Source: Marsupella aquatica (Eukaryota; Marchantiophyta). From it: a DNA stretch of 64,000 nucleotides. The translations under genes and the position numbers were made by a program. Below, in pieces: positions 10,430 through 23,272 of this stretch (its first letter is position 1; every line of letters begins with the position of its first letter). Below the pieces are notes generated by a model. That model was not told the DNA's origin. It did no database searches and saw nothing but the letters and a program-made list of their open reading frames with translations. The stretch lies in assembly GCA_973895155.1 (NCBI GenBank), contig OZ316901.1, positions 1 to 64,000 on the forward strand, read 5' to 3'.

Positions 10430-12243
10430 GGAATTGATATAGAAATGAGTATATGATAAACAAATTTCAATTTTCGTATATATTTTCCTATATAATCTAC
10501 AACTATTTGAGCCGGATGACTGGAAACTGTCATGTCCGATTCATCGGGGGGGAAATCTTAAAAATAACCTATCCCAATCTTTTTATTGCTAGACCTATTA
10601 ATGAAAAACCTACTTTGTTGAAATTACAGGGCTTATTTAAATATGAAGATCAATCTTGGAGGGATATTTTTCCTCGATTTTTCTCTCATGGGGGTTTTGA
10701 AGTATTTAGAAATAGAGAAATAGCTACGGGAGGGGATGCTATTAAGAAACAATTAGCAAATTTGAATTTACAGAATGTTATAAATCGAGCACATTCGGAA
10801 TGGAAAGAATTTGCTGAGCAAAAATCGACGGGGAATAGTTGGGAAGATAGAAAAATTCAAAGAAGAAAGGATTTACTCATCAGACGTATTAGATTAGCGA
10901 AACATTTTATTCAAACGAACATAAAACCAGAATGGATGGTTTTATCCGTTTTACCAGTTCTCCCTCCCGAATTGCGACCCATGATTGAATTAGGCGAAGG
11001 TGAATTAATTACATCCGATTTAAATGAACTTTATAGAAGGATAATTTATAGAAATAATACTCTTCTGGATTTCCTAGCACGCAGTGATTCAACACCTGGA
11101 GGGTTAATTGTTTGTCAAAAAAGACCAGTTCAAGAAGCTGTTGATGGATTGATTGATAATGGGATTAGAGGACAACCTGTGAGGGATAGTCATAATAGAC
11201 CGTATAAATCTTTCTCGGATTTGATTGAGGGAAAGGAAGGAAGATTTCGGGAAAATTTACTCGGAAAGCGAGTTGATTATTCAGGTCGATCAGTTATTGT
11301 CGTGGGTCCATATCTTCCATTACATCAGTGTGGTTTACCTCGAGAAATGGCAATAGAACTTTTTCAAGCATTCGTGATTCGGGCCCTTATCGGACAAAAT
11401 TTCGCTCCTAATCTCCGGGCAGCTAAAACTATGATTCAAGAAAGAAAGGCCATTATATGGAAACTTCTCGCCCAAATAATGAAGGGACATCCAATCTTGT
11501 TGAATCGAGCCCCAACACTACATAGATTAGGAATACAAGCCTTCCAACCTATTTTGGTCGATGGACGAGCTATTCATTTACACCCACTAGTTTGCGGAGG
11601 TTTTAACGCTGATTTTGATGGAGACCAAATGGCAGTTCATATACCTTTATCTTTAGAAGCTCAATCGGAGGCTCGTCTACTTATGCTTTCCCGTAGAAAT
11701 CTATTATCTCCAGCTACAGGAGAGCCTATTTGTATTCCAAGTCAGGATATGCTTCTAGGACTTTATATTTTAACAATGGAAAATTATCGTGGTATTTATG
11801 GTAATAGGCATCACCCATTTTATAAAAAGAAGAATAATCTTGATAAAAATGAGAGTAATACTTCCATTGAAAAAATTTCTTTTTTTAAGATACCATATTT
11901 TTATAGTTATAATGATGTTTTGGAAGCTTATCAACAAAAAATAATAGATTTACATAGTCTTTTGTGGCTGCAGCGGCAAAACGAACTTAAAATGGTTACT
12001 TCAACAATTCGGGCAGAACCTATTGAAATAAGATATAAACCCTTTGGAAACTTTTCAAAAATTTATGAACATTCTCAAATAAGGAGAAATAGAAACCGGG
12101 AAATCCTAAGCATTTATATCTGTACAACTGCAGGTCGTATTTTGTTCAACCAACAAATTAGTGAAGCAATACAAGGTACTTATGAGGCAGCTTCAGAACG
12201 AGAAAGAGATTTTTGTCCGGAATATCAAAAAAATAATTTTTAA
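9489..12243 (+). CDS. rpoC1: Plastid RNA polymerase beta' subunit (RpoC1), two exons
   Basis: RpoC1 carries the catalytic Mg-binding loop of the polymerase. Exon 1 is 9489-9920 (432 nt, the classic size) and has zinc-ligand cysteines in CICGKYRG and CEHCG. The group II intron is 9921-10578, with 5' GTGTG, domain V at about 10509-10542 and 3' end AT. Exon 2 is 10579-12243. The joined protein is 698 aa. The NADFDGD motif with three metal-binding Asp residues is at about residues 487-493. An upstream open frame from 10453 is only intron read-through. The intron contains a 44-nt TA microsatellite. Confidence 0.95.
10383..10426. repeat. (TA)22 microsatellite in the rpoC1 intron
   Basis: Forty-four bases of uninterrupted TA lie upstream of domain V of the rpoC1 group II intron. 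Length variation and slippage are expected. The run can fold on itself as a hairpin, so it may be tolerated as a loop extension of the intron. Confidence 0.9.
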
Positions 12244-12333
12244 TTAGAAAACATAAGTAGAGCAACCGTCGGAAAATTAACGGCTTAAATTCGTTGATGA
12301 TTCATGTTTATAAAGAGAGAGAGGTTTTCTACC

Positions 12334-15300
12334 ATGGCAGAACCAGTCAATTTGATATTTTATAATAAAGTTATGGATCGAATTGGCATGAAACAACTCA
12401 TAAGCAGATTTATATCTCGTTTTGGAATTGCATATACAACACATGTTTTGGATCAATTAAAAACATTGGGTTTTCAACATGCTACTTCAGGAGCCATTTC
12501 TTTAGGTATTGATGATCTTTTAACAGCACCTTCTAAGGGGTGGCTTATCGAAGATGCGGAACAATATACGAACCTTTCGGAGAAACATTTTAATTATGGT
12601 AATTTGCATGCTGTGGAAAAATTGCGTCAACTTATAGAAACATGGTATGCAACAAGTGAATATTTAAAACAAGAAATGAACCCTAACTTTAGAATGACGG
12701 ATCCCTCAAATCCAGTGCATATGATGTCTTTTTCAGGTGCACGTGGAAGTATATCCCAAGTTCATCAATTAGTAGGTATGCGAGGTTTAATGTCGGATCC
12801 GCAAGGTCAAATTATTGATTTACCTATTCAAAGTAATTTTAGGGAAGGTTTGTCTTTAACAGAATATATTATTTCTTGCTACGGGGCTAGAAAAGGGGTT
12901 GTAGATACTGCGGTAAGAACATCAGATGCTGGATATTTGACTAGGAGACTCGTTGAAGTAGTTCAACGGATTGTGGTACGGAAGATAGATTGTGGGAGTT
13001 TTTATGGTATTTTTATAAGTAATTTCTCAGTAAAAAAAAACTTTTTCGAGCAAAAATTGATTGGTCGCGTATTATCGGAAAATATATATATAAATAATCG
13101 ATGTTTTGCCACTCGTAATCAAGATATTGGAGCTTCTCCGGCTAATAGATTAACAAGCGTAAAAACAGAAACAATTTCTGTAAGATCTGCTTCAACTTGT
13201 AAAAGTATGCTTTGGGTCTGTCAATTGTGTTATGGATGGAGTCCTACGAATGGCAATTTGGTAGAAATAGGTGAAGCTGTGGGTATTATTGCAGGACAAT
13301 CTATTGGCGAGCCTGGAACACAATTAACGCTGAGAACTTTCCATACTGGAGGTGTTTTTACTGGTGATATCGCGGAGCACGTACGAGCGCCTTTTAATGG
13401 AATTATAAAATTTAACGAAAATTTGATTTGTCCAACACGTACACGTCATGGACATCCTGCTTGGATATGCCAGACTACTTTATCCTTAAGTATTCGGGGT
13501 AGAAATAAAATACATAATATTACAATTCCACCAAAAAGTTTATTATTGGTCCAAAATAATCAATACATAGAATCGAAACAAGTGATTGCCGAAATTCGTG
13601 CTAAGATATTACCCTTCAAAGAAAAAGTTCAAAAATACATTTACTCCAATTTAGAAGGGGAAATGTATTGGAGTACGAAGGTTGGTCACGCCTCTGAATA
13701 TATTCACAGTAATATTCATTCCATACTCAGAACGTCCCATATATGGATATTATCTGGAAAATCTTTTAATGGAAATAATAAATTACCAATTTTATTTTAT
13801 GAAAATCAAGATAAAATCCATTCTAAAATTTTTATTGCGAAAGAAAAAAATACTTTTTATTATTTGGGGAATAAAAACCAAATAAATATTTGTATCTCTA
13901 ATTGCTGGATTTTTCGAAAAAATAAAATTTTTACAAAATCCTGGCTAACTGACACGGTTTTCAATAGTTTAAATGATTCAGTAAATTCAAAAATTCTTTT
14001 GTTGGAATATAATGTCGTAAAGAAAAATAAAAATTTCTTTCTGCGCACGAAATATACAACTCCGTTCCTTCTTGAAATACGAAAAAATGGAATTTTACGT
14101 AATAATGATGTTTTTGCCATTTCCGATCCGCCCAAGTACAAATTGGAAAAATCAGGAATTATCAAATATGGTACTATTAAAATTGGTTCAATTAATAAGA
14201 ATCATTTTGGAGAAGGGAGGGCCAAATTTTTTCAACCAAAATATCCAATTGTGCGAGGAGGGTTTTTTTTCCATATTCCCGAAAAAACATATCTTTCTAC
14301 TAAAAAATTATCGTCCATTCTGGTGAAAAATAATGAATTGGTTCAAGCAGGTACATTAATTACTTCAAGTATAATAAGTGATATGAGCGGATTAATTAAA
14401 ATTCGGAAAGGACTTAATAGTAGTTACGAAGTAAAAATTTTACCTGGAACTATGTATTATCCAGATAAGAAATATGAAATTTCGAAACAAATAAGTATTT
14501 TAATTCCACCCGGTAAAAAAATTTTTGGAAAATTTCAGTACAATAATTGGTCATATCTCCAATGGGTTATACCTCCCAAACAAAAACCTTTTGCTTTTGT
14601 AAGACCCGCAACTAAATATGAAGTTTTTGATGAATCAAGTAAAACAAATCTTTTAAATCTATTGCGAAGAAATCCAAATTTGAAAATTAGAAATGTAAGT
14701 TATTTATTTTATGAAGATGGTCAGCAAATCGACCTATTAAATAAAAAATATATTCAGTTACTTCAAACTTGTTTGATTATACATTGGAAAGAAAAATATT
14801 TTTTGCAAAAAACTCATGTCTCATTCTTGAAAATAAAGACAAGAAAATATTTCAGAAATTTTATTCAAATGAGTTTTATAAATTCTTTTGTCGAGTTGAG
14901 GGATGAGCCGAAGAAAACGCTTGGTGTTCCGTACGTTTTGAAAAAAAATTATTACAATGATTTCTTTCCGCTTTTTGAAAACACGTGGATAAACAAACAT
15001 CAAGGTATCATACGGATTTCATCCAATGAAAATTATGAAATTAAGTCTTTTATAATTTTGTCCCCAATGGATTTAGTTTCAACATCAAAAATAACTGAAT
15101 CGGAAAAATTTTGTGTAGGAAAACATGTAAATCAATACGTTTCAAATAAATTTTTTGATTTTCATGAATATCCAAAAGATTTGAATTCTTCTGAACGAAT
15201 GAGAGAAATTAATTTAAAGAAAGATGATTTAATAAAAAATTCTTTGGGAATACTATTATCTGATAAATTGGGACTAATAGGGAATTTTCAAAATATTATA

Positions 15301-16503
15301 AATTATTTTAAATGTTTTTATTGGACTATCGAAAACAAAATGATAATAGGTAACTCTCCTATAATTCAAAAGTATACAAATACTTGTGAGAATCCAAAAT
15401 GGTATTTTGCCGATGAACGTAATAAAATTCATAAATGGATTTTCGTTAAAAATATAAATAAAAAGTTATTCAAGTTGCCTCTACCACTTTTTTATTTATG
15501 GGAAGGAAAAATAAAACAATTCAGTCTTGGAAAATTTTTATTTGATAATTTGTCTATCTCAAAAGAATCAGAAAATGATCCATCTGGTCAAATTATAGGT
15601 ATACATAGAAATTATTTCATTATCAGATTAGCCAAACCATATTTAGCTACTCGGGGAGCCATTATCCATAATAATTATGGTGAATTTATAAAAGAAGGTG
15701 ATACTTTAATAACTCTTATATACGAAAGATTAAAATCAGGAGATATAATCCAAGGTTTGCCTAAAGTGGAACAATTACTAGAAGCACGTCCCATAAATTT
15801 AGTCTCTATCAATTTAGAAGATAGTTTTGAAGATTGGAATAATGATATGAAAAAATTTATTGGTAATATTTGGGGATTCTTTCTGAGCACAAGAATAGGC
15901 ATAGAACAAGCACAAGTAATTTTGGTTGATCAAATTCAGAGAGTATATCAATCACAGGGTGTACATATATCAAACAAACATATAGAAATTATTGTACGAC
16001 AAATGACCTCTAAAGTTACTACTTTAGAAGACGGATTAATAAACATTTTTTTGCCGGGTGAGCTAATCGAATCTTCGAGAGCGCGGAGAATGAATCGTAT
16101 TTTAGAAGAAGCAATTCCTTATGAACCAATATTATTGGGGATAACTAAAGCATCTTTAAATACTGAGAGCTTTATCTCAGAAGCAAGTTTCCAAGAAACA
16201 ACTCGAGTTTTGGCAAAAGCTGCTTTGAAAGGCCGAATTGATTGGTTGAAGGGCTTAAAAGAAAATGTAATTCTTGGTGGAATCATCCCCGCGGGGACTG
16301 GATCTCAGGAAGTTATTTGGCAAATAATTATTGAAAAACAAAGAGAAATTTTTTTTGGTAAAAACAATAGATCTTTCGATGGAAAAATGAAAAATATTTT
16401 TTTATATCAAAATGAATTTTATATTTCTCCCGCTATGGGAACTATCCATAATGTATTGAAAGAAACGCTATCTGAAAATAACATAGATATATTGTCGATT
16501 TAG
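12334..16503 (+). CDS. rpoC2: Plastid RNA polymerase beta'' subunit
   Basis: The product is RpoC2 (1389 aa; Marchantia about 1386), the C-terminal half of bacterial beta'. The N-terminal region aligns with [10 protein letters not shown] and [20 protein letters not shown]. The zinc site is [11 protein letters not shown], and the conserved [20 protein letters not shown] is present. The middle third is lysine/asparagine rich and variable, as usual. I chose the ATG at 12334 ([10 protein letters not shown]) because GAGAGAGG lies about 10 nt upstream and relatives start there. An in-frame ATG at 12304 lacks a ribosome-binding site. Confidence 0.95.
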   Translation: MAEPVNLIFYNKVMDRIGMKQLISRFISRFGIAYTTHVLDQLKTLGFQHATSGAISLGIDDLLTAPSKGWLIEDAEQYTNLSEKHFNYGNLHAVEKLRQLIETWYATSEYLKQEMNPNFRMTDPSNPVHMMSFSGARGSISQVHQLVGMRGLMSDPQGQIIDLPIQSNFREGLSLTEYIISCYGARKGVVDTAVRTSDAGYLTRRLVEVVQRIVVRKIDCGSFYGIFISNFSVKKNFFEQKLIGRVLSENIYINNRCFATRNQDIGASPANRLTSVKTETISVRSASTCKSMLWVCQLCYGWSPTNGNLVEIGEAVGIIAGQSIGEPGTQLTLRTFHTGGVFTGDIAEHVRAPFNGIIKFNENLICPTRTRHGHPAWICQTTLSLSIRGRNKIHNITIPPKSLLLVQNNQYIESKQVIAEIRAKILPFKEKVQKYIYSNLEGEMYWSTKVGHASEYIHSNIHSILRTSHIWILSGKSFNGNNKLPILFYENQDKIHSKIFIAKEKNTFYYLGNKNQINICISNCWIFRKNKIFTKSWLTDTVFNSLNDSVNSKILLLEYNVVKKNKNFFLRTKYTTPFLLEIRKNGILRNNDVFAISDPPKYKLEKSGIIKYGTIKIGSINKNHFGEGRAKFFQPKYPIVRGGFFFHIPEKTYLSTKKLSSILVKNNELVQAGTLITSSIISDMSGLIKIRKGLNSSYEVKILPGTMYYPDKKYEISKQISILIPPGKKIFGKFQYNNWSYLQWVIPPKQKPFAFVRPATKYEVFDESSKTNLLNLLRRNPNLKIRNVSYLFYEDGQQIDLLNKKYIQLLQTCLIIHWKEKYFLQKTHVSFLKIKTRKYFRNFIQMSFINSFVELRDEPKKTLGVPYVLKKNYYNDFFPLFENTWINKHQGIIRISSNENYEIKSFIILSPMDLVSTSKITESEKFCVGKHVNQYVSNKFFDFHEYPKDLNSSERMREINLKKDDLIKNSLGILLSDKLGLIGNFQNIINYFKCFYWTIENKMIIGNSPIIQKYTNTCENPKWYFADERNKIHKWIFVKNINKKLFKLPLPLFYLWEGKIKQFSLGKFLFDNLSISKESENDPSGQIIGIHRNYFIIRLAKPYLATRGAIIHNNYGEFIKEGDTLITLIYERLKSGDIIQGLPKVEQLLEARPINLVSINLEDSFEDWNNDMKKFIGNIWGFFLSTRIGIEQAQVILVDQIQRVYQSQGVHISNKHIEIIVRQMTSKVTTLEDGLINIFLPGELIESSRARRMNRILEEAIPYEPILLGITKASLNTESFISEASFQETTRVLAKAALKGRIDWLKGLKENVILGGIIPAGTGSQEVIWQIIIEKQREIFFGKNNRSFDGKMKNIFLYQNEFYISPAMGTIHNVLKETLSENNIDILSI

Positions 16504-16666
16504 AATAACGAATTCCGAAAAAATTTGATAGAATACTATTAACGAAATCATGGATTTCGGACATTTATACACATTGTATGTAATAATTTGATTTATCCCG
16601 ATAAAGATATTACATATATTTCATATATATATTTTTATCGATTCATGAAAAAAATTGAATGAGAGA

Positions 16667-17383
16667 ATGAAACAAAAATCTTGGAATATTAATTTGGAAG
16701 AAATGATGGAAGCAGGTGTTCATTTCGGTCATCAAGCACGCAAATGGAATCCTAAAATGGCACCTTATATTTTTACAGAGCGGAGAGGTATTCATATTAT
16801 AAATCTCACCCAAACTGCCCGCTTCCTATCAGAAGCTTGTGATTTAGTTTTGACTGCTGCGAGTAAGCGGAAACAATTCCTGATAGTGGGCACAAAATAT
16901 CAAGCAGCGGATTTAGTAGCTTCTGCTGCTTTGAAAGCACGATGTCATTATGTGAACCAAAAATGGCTTGGGGGTATGTTAACGAATTGGTCCACTATAC
17001 AAACACGTCTTGGAAAATTTCGAGATTTGGAGAATAAGAAACTAAAAGGCATATTCACCCAACTGCCGAAAAAAGAGGCTGCTGATTTGGAGCAGCAATT
17101 AAAACAATTACAAAAATATTTGGGTGGAATCAAATATATGACCACTTTACCCGATATTGTTACAATTATCGATCAACAAAAAGAATTTACAGCTATTCAA
17201 GAATGTATAACTTTGGGAATTCCAACAATTTGTTTGGTTGACACTGATTGTGATCCAGATGTTACCGATATACCAATTCCTGCCAATGACGATGCTAGAG
17301 CTTCTATTAGATGGATTTTGGATAAACTAACATCAGCAATTCGTGAAGGTCGCTACAATACGACTGATATAATACCCCAATAA
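16667..17383 (+). CDS. rps2: 30S ribosomal protein S2
   Basis: The product is uS2 of the plastid ribosome (238 aa). It begins [20 protein letters not shown] and contains [17 protein letters not shown] and VDTDCDPD, all family features. The start is the ATG at 16667; an in-frame TTG at 16655 is an unlikely start. It is the last gene of the rpo cluster and is followed by atpI, the usual link between rpo and atp clusters. Confidence 0.96.
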   Translation: MKQKSWNINLEEMMEAGVHFGHQARKWNPKMAPYIFTERRGIHIINLTQTARFLSEACDLVLTAASKRKQFLIVGTKYQAADLVASAALKARCHYVNQKWLGGMLTNWSTIQTRLGKFRDLENKKLKGIFTQLPKKEAADLEQQLKQLQKYLGGIKYMTTLPDIVTIIDQQKEFTAIQECITLGIPTICLVDTDCDPDVTDIPIPANDDARASIRWILDKLTSAIREGRYNTTDIIPQ

Positions 17384-17600
17384 TTTATTAAAAAAATATT
17401 CCATTTTTCGATTAAAGAATAGAGTAAAATAATGGATTGGGTTGATTTATTATTACTCTCATTCGTATTATATAAAAAATAAATTTGGAATATATGGAAA
17501 ATATTCGCGGAATGGTAAATAAACATTTATGAGATAAAAAAGTAAAAAAAGTTATTTTTTTAACTTTAATTTGTAAATCTATTTTTTTAGAAGGAGTAAT

Positions 17601-18341
17601 ACGCTCGATTTTGTAGGAATTTCTAGCAATCGTTGTTACGACATATCCAATGTAGAGGTAGGTCAACATTCTTATTGGCAGTTGGGTAATTTTCAGGTTC
17701 ATGCTCAAGTACTTATAACTTCATGGATTGTAGTTGCTATATTATTAAGTTTAGCTCTATTAGCTACTCGAGATTTAAAAGCAATTCCAGCTGATGCCCA
17801 AAATTTCGTTGAATATGTTTTAGAATTTATTAGAGATTTAACACGAACTCAAATTGGAGAAGAAGAGTACAGACCTTGGGTTCCTTTCGTCGGCACTATG
17901 TTCTTATTTATTTTCGTATCCAATTGGTCGGGAGCTCTTTTCCCTTGGCGTGTTTTTGAATTACCTAATGGTGAACTTGCTGCACCCACTAATGATATTA
18001 ATACCACAGTCGCATTAGCTTTACCTACATCAGTAGCCTATTTTTATGCTGGCCCTCACAAGAAAGGGCTAAGTTACTTTGGTAAATATATACAACCAAC
18101 ACCGGTACTTTTACCAATAAATATCTTGGAAGATTTTACTAAACCTTTATCACTTAGTTTCAGGCTTTTCGGAAATATATTGGCTGATGAACTGGTTGTC
18201 GCTGCTCCCATTTCCCCCGTGCCTCTGGTTATTCCTATACCCATGATGTTTTTAGGATCATTTACAAGTGCTATTCAAGCTTTAATTTTTGCTACATTAG
18301 CAGCGGCATATATCGGAGAATCCATGGAGGGTCATCATTAA
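17601..18341 (+). CDS. atpI: ATP synthase CF0 subunit a, predicted ACG start edited to AUG
   Basis: AtpI is the membrane a-subunit that forms the proton half-channels of thylakoid ATP synthase. The frame runs upstream without a stop to ACG at 17601, directly after AAGGAG at 17591-17596. There is no in-frame ATG before the conserved [20 protein letters not shown]. The length from ACG, 246 aa, fits the family (about 248). I infer C-to-U editing at 17602 makes the start. Other codons also look edited: S24 for Phe in QHSYWQ, P for L in VALALPTS and YAGPHKKG, and A, P and S in the [10 protein letters not shown] and MFLGSFTS region. [10 protein letters not shown], with the essential Arg, is intact. 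Confidence 0.9.
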   Translation, partial: TLDFVGISSNRCYDISNVEVGQHSYWQLGNFQVHAQVLITSWIVVAILLSLALLATRDLKAIPADAQNFVEYVLEFIRDLTRTQIGEEEYRPWVPFVGTMFLFIFVSNWSGALFPWRVFELPNGELAAPTNDINTTVALALPTSVAYFYAGPHKKGLSYFGKYIQPTPVLLPINILEDFTKPLSLSFRLFGNILADELVVAAPISPVPLVIPIPMMFLGSFTSAIQALIFATLAAAYIGESMEGHH

Positions 18342-18906
<565 letters not shown>

Positions 18907-19111
18907 TAAGAATAATAAACTCATAAAAAAATAGTTTTTTTCTCCTCCTTCAATTTTCTATTCTACCGAGGGAGGAGGGGAAAAAAACAAAAAATTTGTT
19001 GAACAGCAGTCTAAATCTATTAACGCGATTTGGTCTAAAAACACATGTGTTGAGTAAACAAAAGAACTCCACAAAAATTTTGTGATCTAATAATTAAAAT
19101 GAGAGGACAAT

Positions 19112-20233
19112 ACGGAAAATGAGATTTATTTTGTGACTTCTCCAAAATTTGGGACTTTAGCTAATAGTTTTGGACTAAATACAAATCTTTTAGAAACAAA
19201 TTTAATTAATTTGGGTGTAGTAGTAGGTTTATTAGTTTACTTTGGAAAGGGAGTGTGTGCGGATTGAATATCCGGATAAACAAATTGGATTTATCCAATA
19301 ATATTCGAATGAAATATATAATCCCAACGAATTACTTACTAAGAAAAGAATCTGAAGGAACCGTAGCATTTCGTAAAAATCAAAAAAAATATTTTTGATA
19401 GGGAGAAGAATCAAATATGGTTAAAGCTTAATTGCTTGAAGTCTGGGCACATAATTGGGATTTTCTTTATCTTACCATTAAAAACTTGGTTGGGGATCTA
19501 TACGATGCATAACACTCGTGTCGATAAAATTTCATTTCATAAATCATAAGGATTCGCAAAAAAAACAATTTTAATCTTTATCTAGTGCCCACTCGACAAC
19601 CTAAATTTAAATTTATTATTATCCGAAAAAACAATCTTGCTGACAATTCAAATTTTTTGTGTCGAAAGAGTCATCCACAAAAATTTTTTGGAACGTGAAA
19701 AAGAAAAAAAAATAGTGGCGACAGAATCAGTTAATAAAATTATGAAAACTGAGTGAAAAGCCGAGTGAATTGAAAAATTCATGCTCGGTTTGGGAAGAGA
19801 TTCGAAAAAATAATCTACTTCATTAAGCAATTTATTGAAAAATCGTAAACTAACTATTTTGAACACTATTCGAGACGCGGAAGAACGCTATAAAGAAGCT
19901 ACTGATAAGCTCAACCAAGCTAAGACTCGTCTGCAACAAGCAAAAGTAAAAGCTGACGATATTCGAATAAATGGATTATCCCAAATGGATAGAGAAAAAA
20001 AAGATTTAATTGATGCTGCTGATGAAGATTCAAAAAGATTGGAAGATTCAAAGAATGCTACGATTCGTTTCGAAAAACAGAGAGCTATCGAGCAAGTTCG
20101 ACAACAAGTCTCTCGTTTAGCACTGGAACGGGCTTTGGAAACATTAAAAAATTCTTTAAATAGTGAATTACATTTACGTATGATAGATCATAATATTGGC
20201 CTCCTAAGGGCCATGGAAAGTACAATTGAGTAA
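19112..20233 (+). CDS. atpF: ATP synthase CF0 subunit b (AtpF), two exons, predicted ACG start
   Basis: AtpF is the peripheral-stalk b subunit linking CF0 to CF1. Exon 1 is 19112-19256 (145 nt, the typical size), ending in VYFGKGV. The group II intron is 19257-19823, with 5' GTGCG, domain V at about 19757-19791 and 3' end AT. Exon 2 is 19824-20233. The joined product is 184 aa, the family length. The first codon is ACG, after GAGAGGA at 19101-19107, and exon 1 has no suitable in-frame ATG. Initiation therefore probably needs C-to-U editing at 19113. The C-terminal half is a long charged coiled coil. Confidence 0.88.
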
Positions 20234-20276
20234 CTTTTATCAGTTTCATCTTTCACAAAATAATTAATAAAAGCTA

Positions 20277-21800
20277 ATGGTAAATATTCGACCCGACGAA
20301 ATTAGCAGTGTTATTCGTACACAGATTGAACAATATAATCAAGAAGTTAAAATTGTTAATATTGGAACCGTACTCCAGGTAGGAGATGGTATCGCTCGTA
20401 TTTATGGGCTTGATAAAGTCATGGCCGGTGAGTTAGTGGAATTTGAAGATAATACCGTCGGTATTGCATTAAATTTAGAATCAGACAATGTTGGAGTTGT
20501 TTCAATGGGAGATGGGCTAGCAATACAAGAGGGAAGTTCGGTAAAAGCAACGGGTCAAATAGCTCAAATACCTGTTAGTGAGGCTTATTTAGGTCGTGTT
20601 GTAAATGCCCTAGCTCAACCAATTGATGGAAAGGGTAACATTCCTGCTTCCGAATCTCGACTAATAGAATCCCCAGCTCCTGGTATTATTTCAAGACGGT
20701 CAGTTTATGAACCGATGCAAACAGGTCTTATTGCAATTGATTCAATGATTCCAATTGGGCGTGGTCAAAGAGAGTTAATTATTGGGGATAGACAAACGGG
20801 GAAAACAGCAGTAGCTACTGATACTATTCTAAATCAGAAAGGTCAGAATGTTGTATGTGTGTATGTTGCTATTGGGCAAAAAGCATCATCGGTAGCACAA
20901 GTAGTAAATACGTTTGAAGAACGCGGTGCTCTCGAATATACAATAGTCGTTGCAGAAACTGCAAATTCTCCTGCGACATTACAATATCTTGCTCCTTATA
21001 CGGGAGCAGCGCTTGCGGAATACTTTATGTATCGTGAACAGCACACTCTCATTGTTTATGATGATCTTTCAAAACAAGCTCAAGCTTATAGACAAATGTC
21101 TCTTTTATTGAGAAGACCACCAGGCCGAGAAGCTTATCCAGGGGATGTTTTTTATTTACATTCTCGTCTATTGGAAAGAGCAGCAAAATTAAGTTCTAAT
21201 TTAGGTGAAGGTAGTATGACTGCTTTACCGATTGTTGAAACCCAAGCGGGTGATGTTTCAGCCTATATACCTACAAATGTTATATCTATTACAGATGGAC
21301 AAATATTTTCATCAGCGGATTTATTTAATGCTGGAATTCGACCGGCAATCAATGTAGGTATTTCTGTATCACGGGTTGGATCGGCCGCACAAATAAAAGC
21401 TATGAAACAAGTAGCAGGTAAATTGAAATTGGAACTTGCTCAATTTGCAGAGTTGGAAGCTTTTGCACAATTTGCTTCAGATCTTGATAAAGCTACTCAA
21501 AATCAATTAGCTAGGGGTCAGAGATTACGTGAATTATTGAAACAATCTCAATCCGCACCACTTAGTGTAGAGGAACAAGTAGCAACTATTTACACTGGAG
21601 TTAATGGTTATTTAGATGTACTAGAAACAGGGCAAGTGAAAAAATTTCTTATTCAATTACGCGAATATGTAGCGACTAATAAACCGCAGTTTATAGAAAT
21701 CGTTCGTTCAACTAAGACATTCACGGAACAAGCAGAGAAGATTTTAAAGGAAGCTATTAAAGAATATGTTGAACTTTTCTCATTTCAGGAAGGAAAGTGA
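20277..21800 (+). CDS. atpA: ATP synthase CF1 alpha subunit
   Basis: AtpA (507 aa) is the non-catalytic nucleotide-binding subunit of CF1. The P-loop [13 protein letters not shown] and the [11 protein letters not shown] and [12 protein letters not shown] segments are intact. It ends the atpI-H-F-A operon. Ser127 (ASESRLIES), Ser in QIFSSADLF and Ser in [10 protein letters not shown] stand where relatives have Phe or Leu, and all are one C-to-U change away. Confidence 0.97.
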   Translation: MVNIRPDEISSVIRTQIEQYNQEVKIVNIGTVLQVGDGIARIYGLDKVMAGELVEFEDNTVGIALNLESDNVGVVSMGDGLAIQEGSSVKATGQIAQIPVSEAYLGRVVNALAQPIDGKGNIPASESRLIESPAPGIISRRSVYEPMQTGLIAIDSMIPIGRGQRELIIGDRQTGKTAVATDTILNQKGQNVVCVYVAIGQKASSVAQVVNTFEERGALEYTIVVAETANSPATLQYLAPYTGAALAEYFMYREQHTLIVYDDLSKQAQAYRQMSLLLRRPPGREAYPGDVFYLHSRLLERAAKLSSNLGEGSMTALPIVETQAGDVSAYIPTNVISITDGQIFSSADLFNAGIRPAINVGISVSRVGSAAQIKAMKQVAGKLKLELAQFAELEAFAQFASDLDKATQNQLARGQRLRELLKQSQSAPLSVEEQVATIYTGVNGYLDVLETGQVKKFLIQLREYVATNKPQFIEIVRSTKTFTEQAEKILKEAIKEYVELFSFQEGK

Positions 21801-21824
21801 AATATAAGTTATTTTCCAACTAAT

Positions 21825-21896
21825 TACGTCCAATAGGATTCGAACCTATACTGGAGGTTTAGAAGACCTCTATCCTATCCTTTAGACGATGGACGT
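21825..21896 (-). tRNA. trnR-UCU: tRNA-Arg (UCU)
   Basis: A 72-nt cloverleaf with fully paired acceptor ACGTCCA/TGGACGT, anticodon TCT and T-loop TTCGAAT. It is convergent with atpA. Confidence 0.95.
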
Positions 21897-21897
21897 T

Positions 21898-21963
21898 TAT
21901 ATATCGAATATAATGGCATGGAAAAACTAATTAGTTTTTCCATGCCATTATATTCGATATATA
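21898..21963. repeat. 66-nt perfect palindrome (33-bp arms, no loop)
   Basis: Bases 21898-21930 and 21931-21963 are exact reverse complements with no spacer. The palindrome fills the whole gap between trnR-UCU and trnG-UCC exon 2. The central core around GGCATGG and CCATGCC is not simple A/T sequence. It could form a cruciform or a very strong RNA hairpin on either strand. Confidence 0.95.
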
Positions 21964-21967
21964 GAGA

Positions 21968-22686
21968 AGCGGGTAGCGGGAATCGAACCCGCATCATTAG
22001 CTTGGAAGGCTAAGGGTTATAATCGACGTAGTCTTTTTTTTTGACCGTCTCTACTTCAGAACCAAACATGGAAATTTTTTTCCATTTGGCTCCCTTACAA
22101 CTAAATAAATGGTAGATACAGATACATATCTATTACCAAAATATATTTGTAACATCCATGTTAGTTTCTTCCTTTCCGGTTTAACCATTGCAGGTAAAAA
22201 AAAGACTTTATTGGATGATCCCATCAAAGAAAGGTATAATTACATAAAATAGTAAACTACAAAACTTTCTGATTACTTCGTTTCTCATTCTTATTAATAT
22301 CTATCTTTGGGAAAACGTATTTCACCGAGTAATTGGATAAAGATGCCTATATCTCTAGCAAACTAGAAATATTCTGTTTATAACCATACGGCACCGCTTC
22401 TTCGCTTCGTCTCTAATGGGCGGTGATTTAGTTACGATGAAAACAACGCTTTGGAATTTCTTTCCATAAATTTGAAAATATATCAATAAAAAATTTTATG
22501 ATCCAAAACATCCGCTTCTTCAAAATCTTTTATTGATTTTTGAAGGGATAATTTCTTTCATTACTGCAAAAGCTATGAGAGATTCAAACTCTTTAAAAAA
22601 TGAGATTCAAAAATATAAAAGACTTTAGGATCCCTTGACTTTTTTGAAAAAAACGAATCGCACTTTTACCACTAAACTATACCCGC
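21968..22686 (-). tRNA. trnG-UCC: tRNA-Gly (UCC) with group II intron
   Basis: Exon 1 is 22664-22686 (23 nt) and exon 2 is 21968-22015 (48 nt), joining to a 71-nt tRNA with anticodon TCC. The intron is 22016-22663, with 5' GTGCG, domain V at about 22059-22092 and 3' end AC. The acceptor stem GCGGGTA/TACCCGC is complete. Confidence 0.93.
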
Positions 22687-22803
22687 CACGAATTGATAGT
22701 AACATAATCTTTATATATCCATCATATTCTTTTCCAATTCCATCCCCGAAAATTCGTTACTCGTAAAAAACTATGTATTATTCTCGGAGATGGAAAACTA
22801 GAA

Positions 22804-22905
22804 TTATAAATTACCTTTGCGAGCTGCTAATAAAGCAATAACTAACGGGCCTGATGCAACGATTAGACCCAGAACAATAAGCTGTGCAATAACTTCCAAA
22901 TTCAT
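22804..22905 (-). CDS. psb30: Photosystem II protein Psb30 (Ycf12)
   Basis: The 33-aa single-helix protein [20 protein letters not shown] then [13 protein letters not shown] is full length. Psb30 is a small photosystem II core subunit kept in bryophytes and gymnosperms but absent from angiosperm plastomes. It lies between trnG-UCC and psaM, as in Marchantia. Confidence 0.94.
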   Translation of the reverse strand: MNLEVIAQLIVLGLIVASGPLVIALLAARKGNL

Positions 22906-23132
22906 TCTGATTCCACTTTCCCTTTTTTATAATTCCAAAAAATTTTGCTCAAAAAGCTATGGCGATAATAAACTAAAATCGATACAATATTAACGAGTCT
23001 ATTATATAATAATAAATCAATTAGAGATTAAACAAAACAATTTTTTTTCAATTTCCAAAATTATTAAATAATTATATTATTTACATATATATTTTTTTCC
23101 GGTTCACAAATAATTAAGGAGAATCAAAAATA

Positions 23133-23231
23133 ATGGCTCCTATTTCAGATAATCAAATTATTGTAATTCTTTTGAGTGCTTTTGTGACAGGCATCTTGGC
23201 ATTAAGATTAGGTAAAGAACTATATCAATAA
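23133..23231 (+). CDS. psaM: Photosystem I subunit XII (PsaM)
   Basis: The 32-aa product [20 protein letters not shown] then [12 protein letters not shown] matches PsaM, which sits at the photosystem I trimer interface in cyanobacteria and is missing in angiosperms. AAGGAGA lies about 12 nt upstream of the ATG. Confidence 0.94.
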   Translation: MAPISDNQIIVILLSAFVTGILALRLGKELYQ

Positions 23232-23247
23232 ATTATTCGGATTCTAG

Positions 23248-23272
23248 CCTAGCCAATTGAATATTGGCTAGG
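23248..23272 (+). terminator. Hairpin after psaM
   Basis: A 10-bp perfect stem (23248-23257 with 23263-23272, arm CCTAGCCAAT) has a 5-nt loop, 17 nt after the psaM stop. It is a probable 3' end of the psaM transcript. Confidence 0.65.

Noticed and set aside
10453-10578. Possible N-terminal extension of rpoC1 exon 2 as a separate gene
   Set aside because: The stretch contains domain V and the 3' splice site of the group II intron; the joined product matches RpoC1 exactly at 10579.
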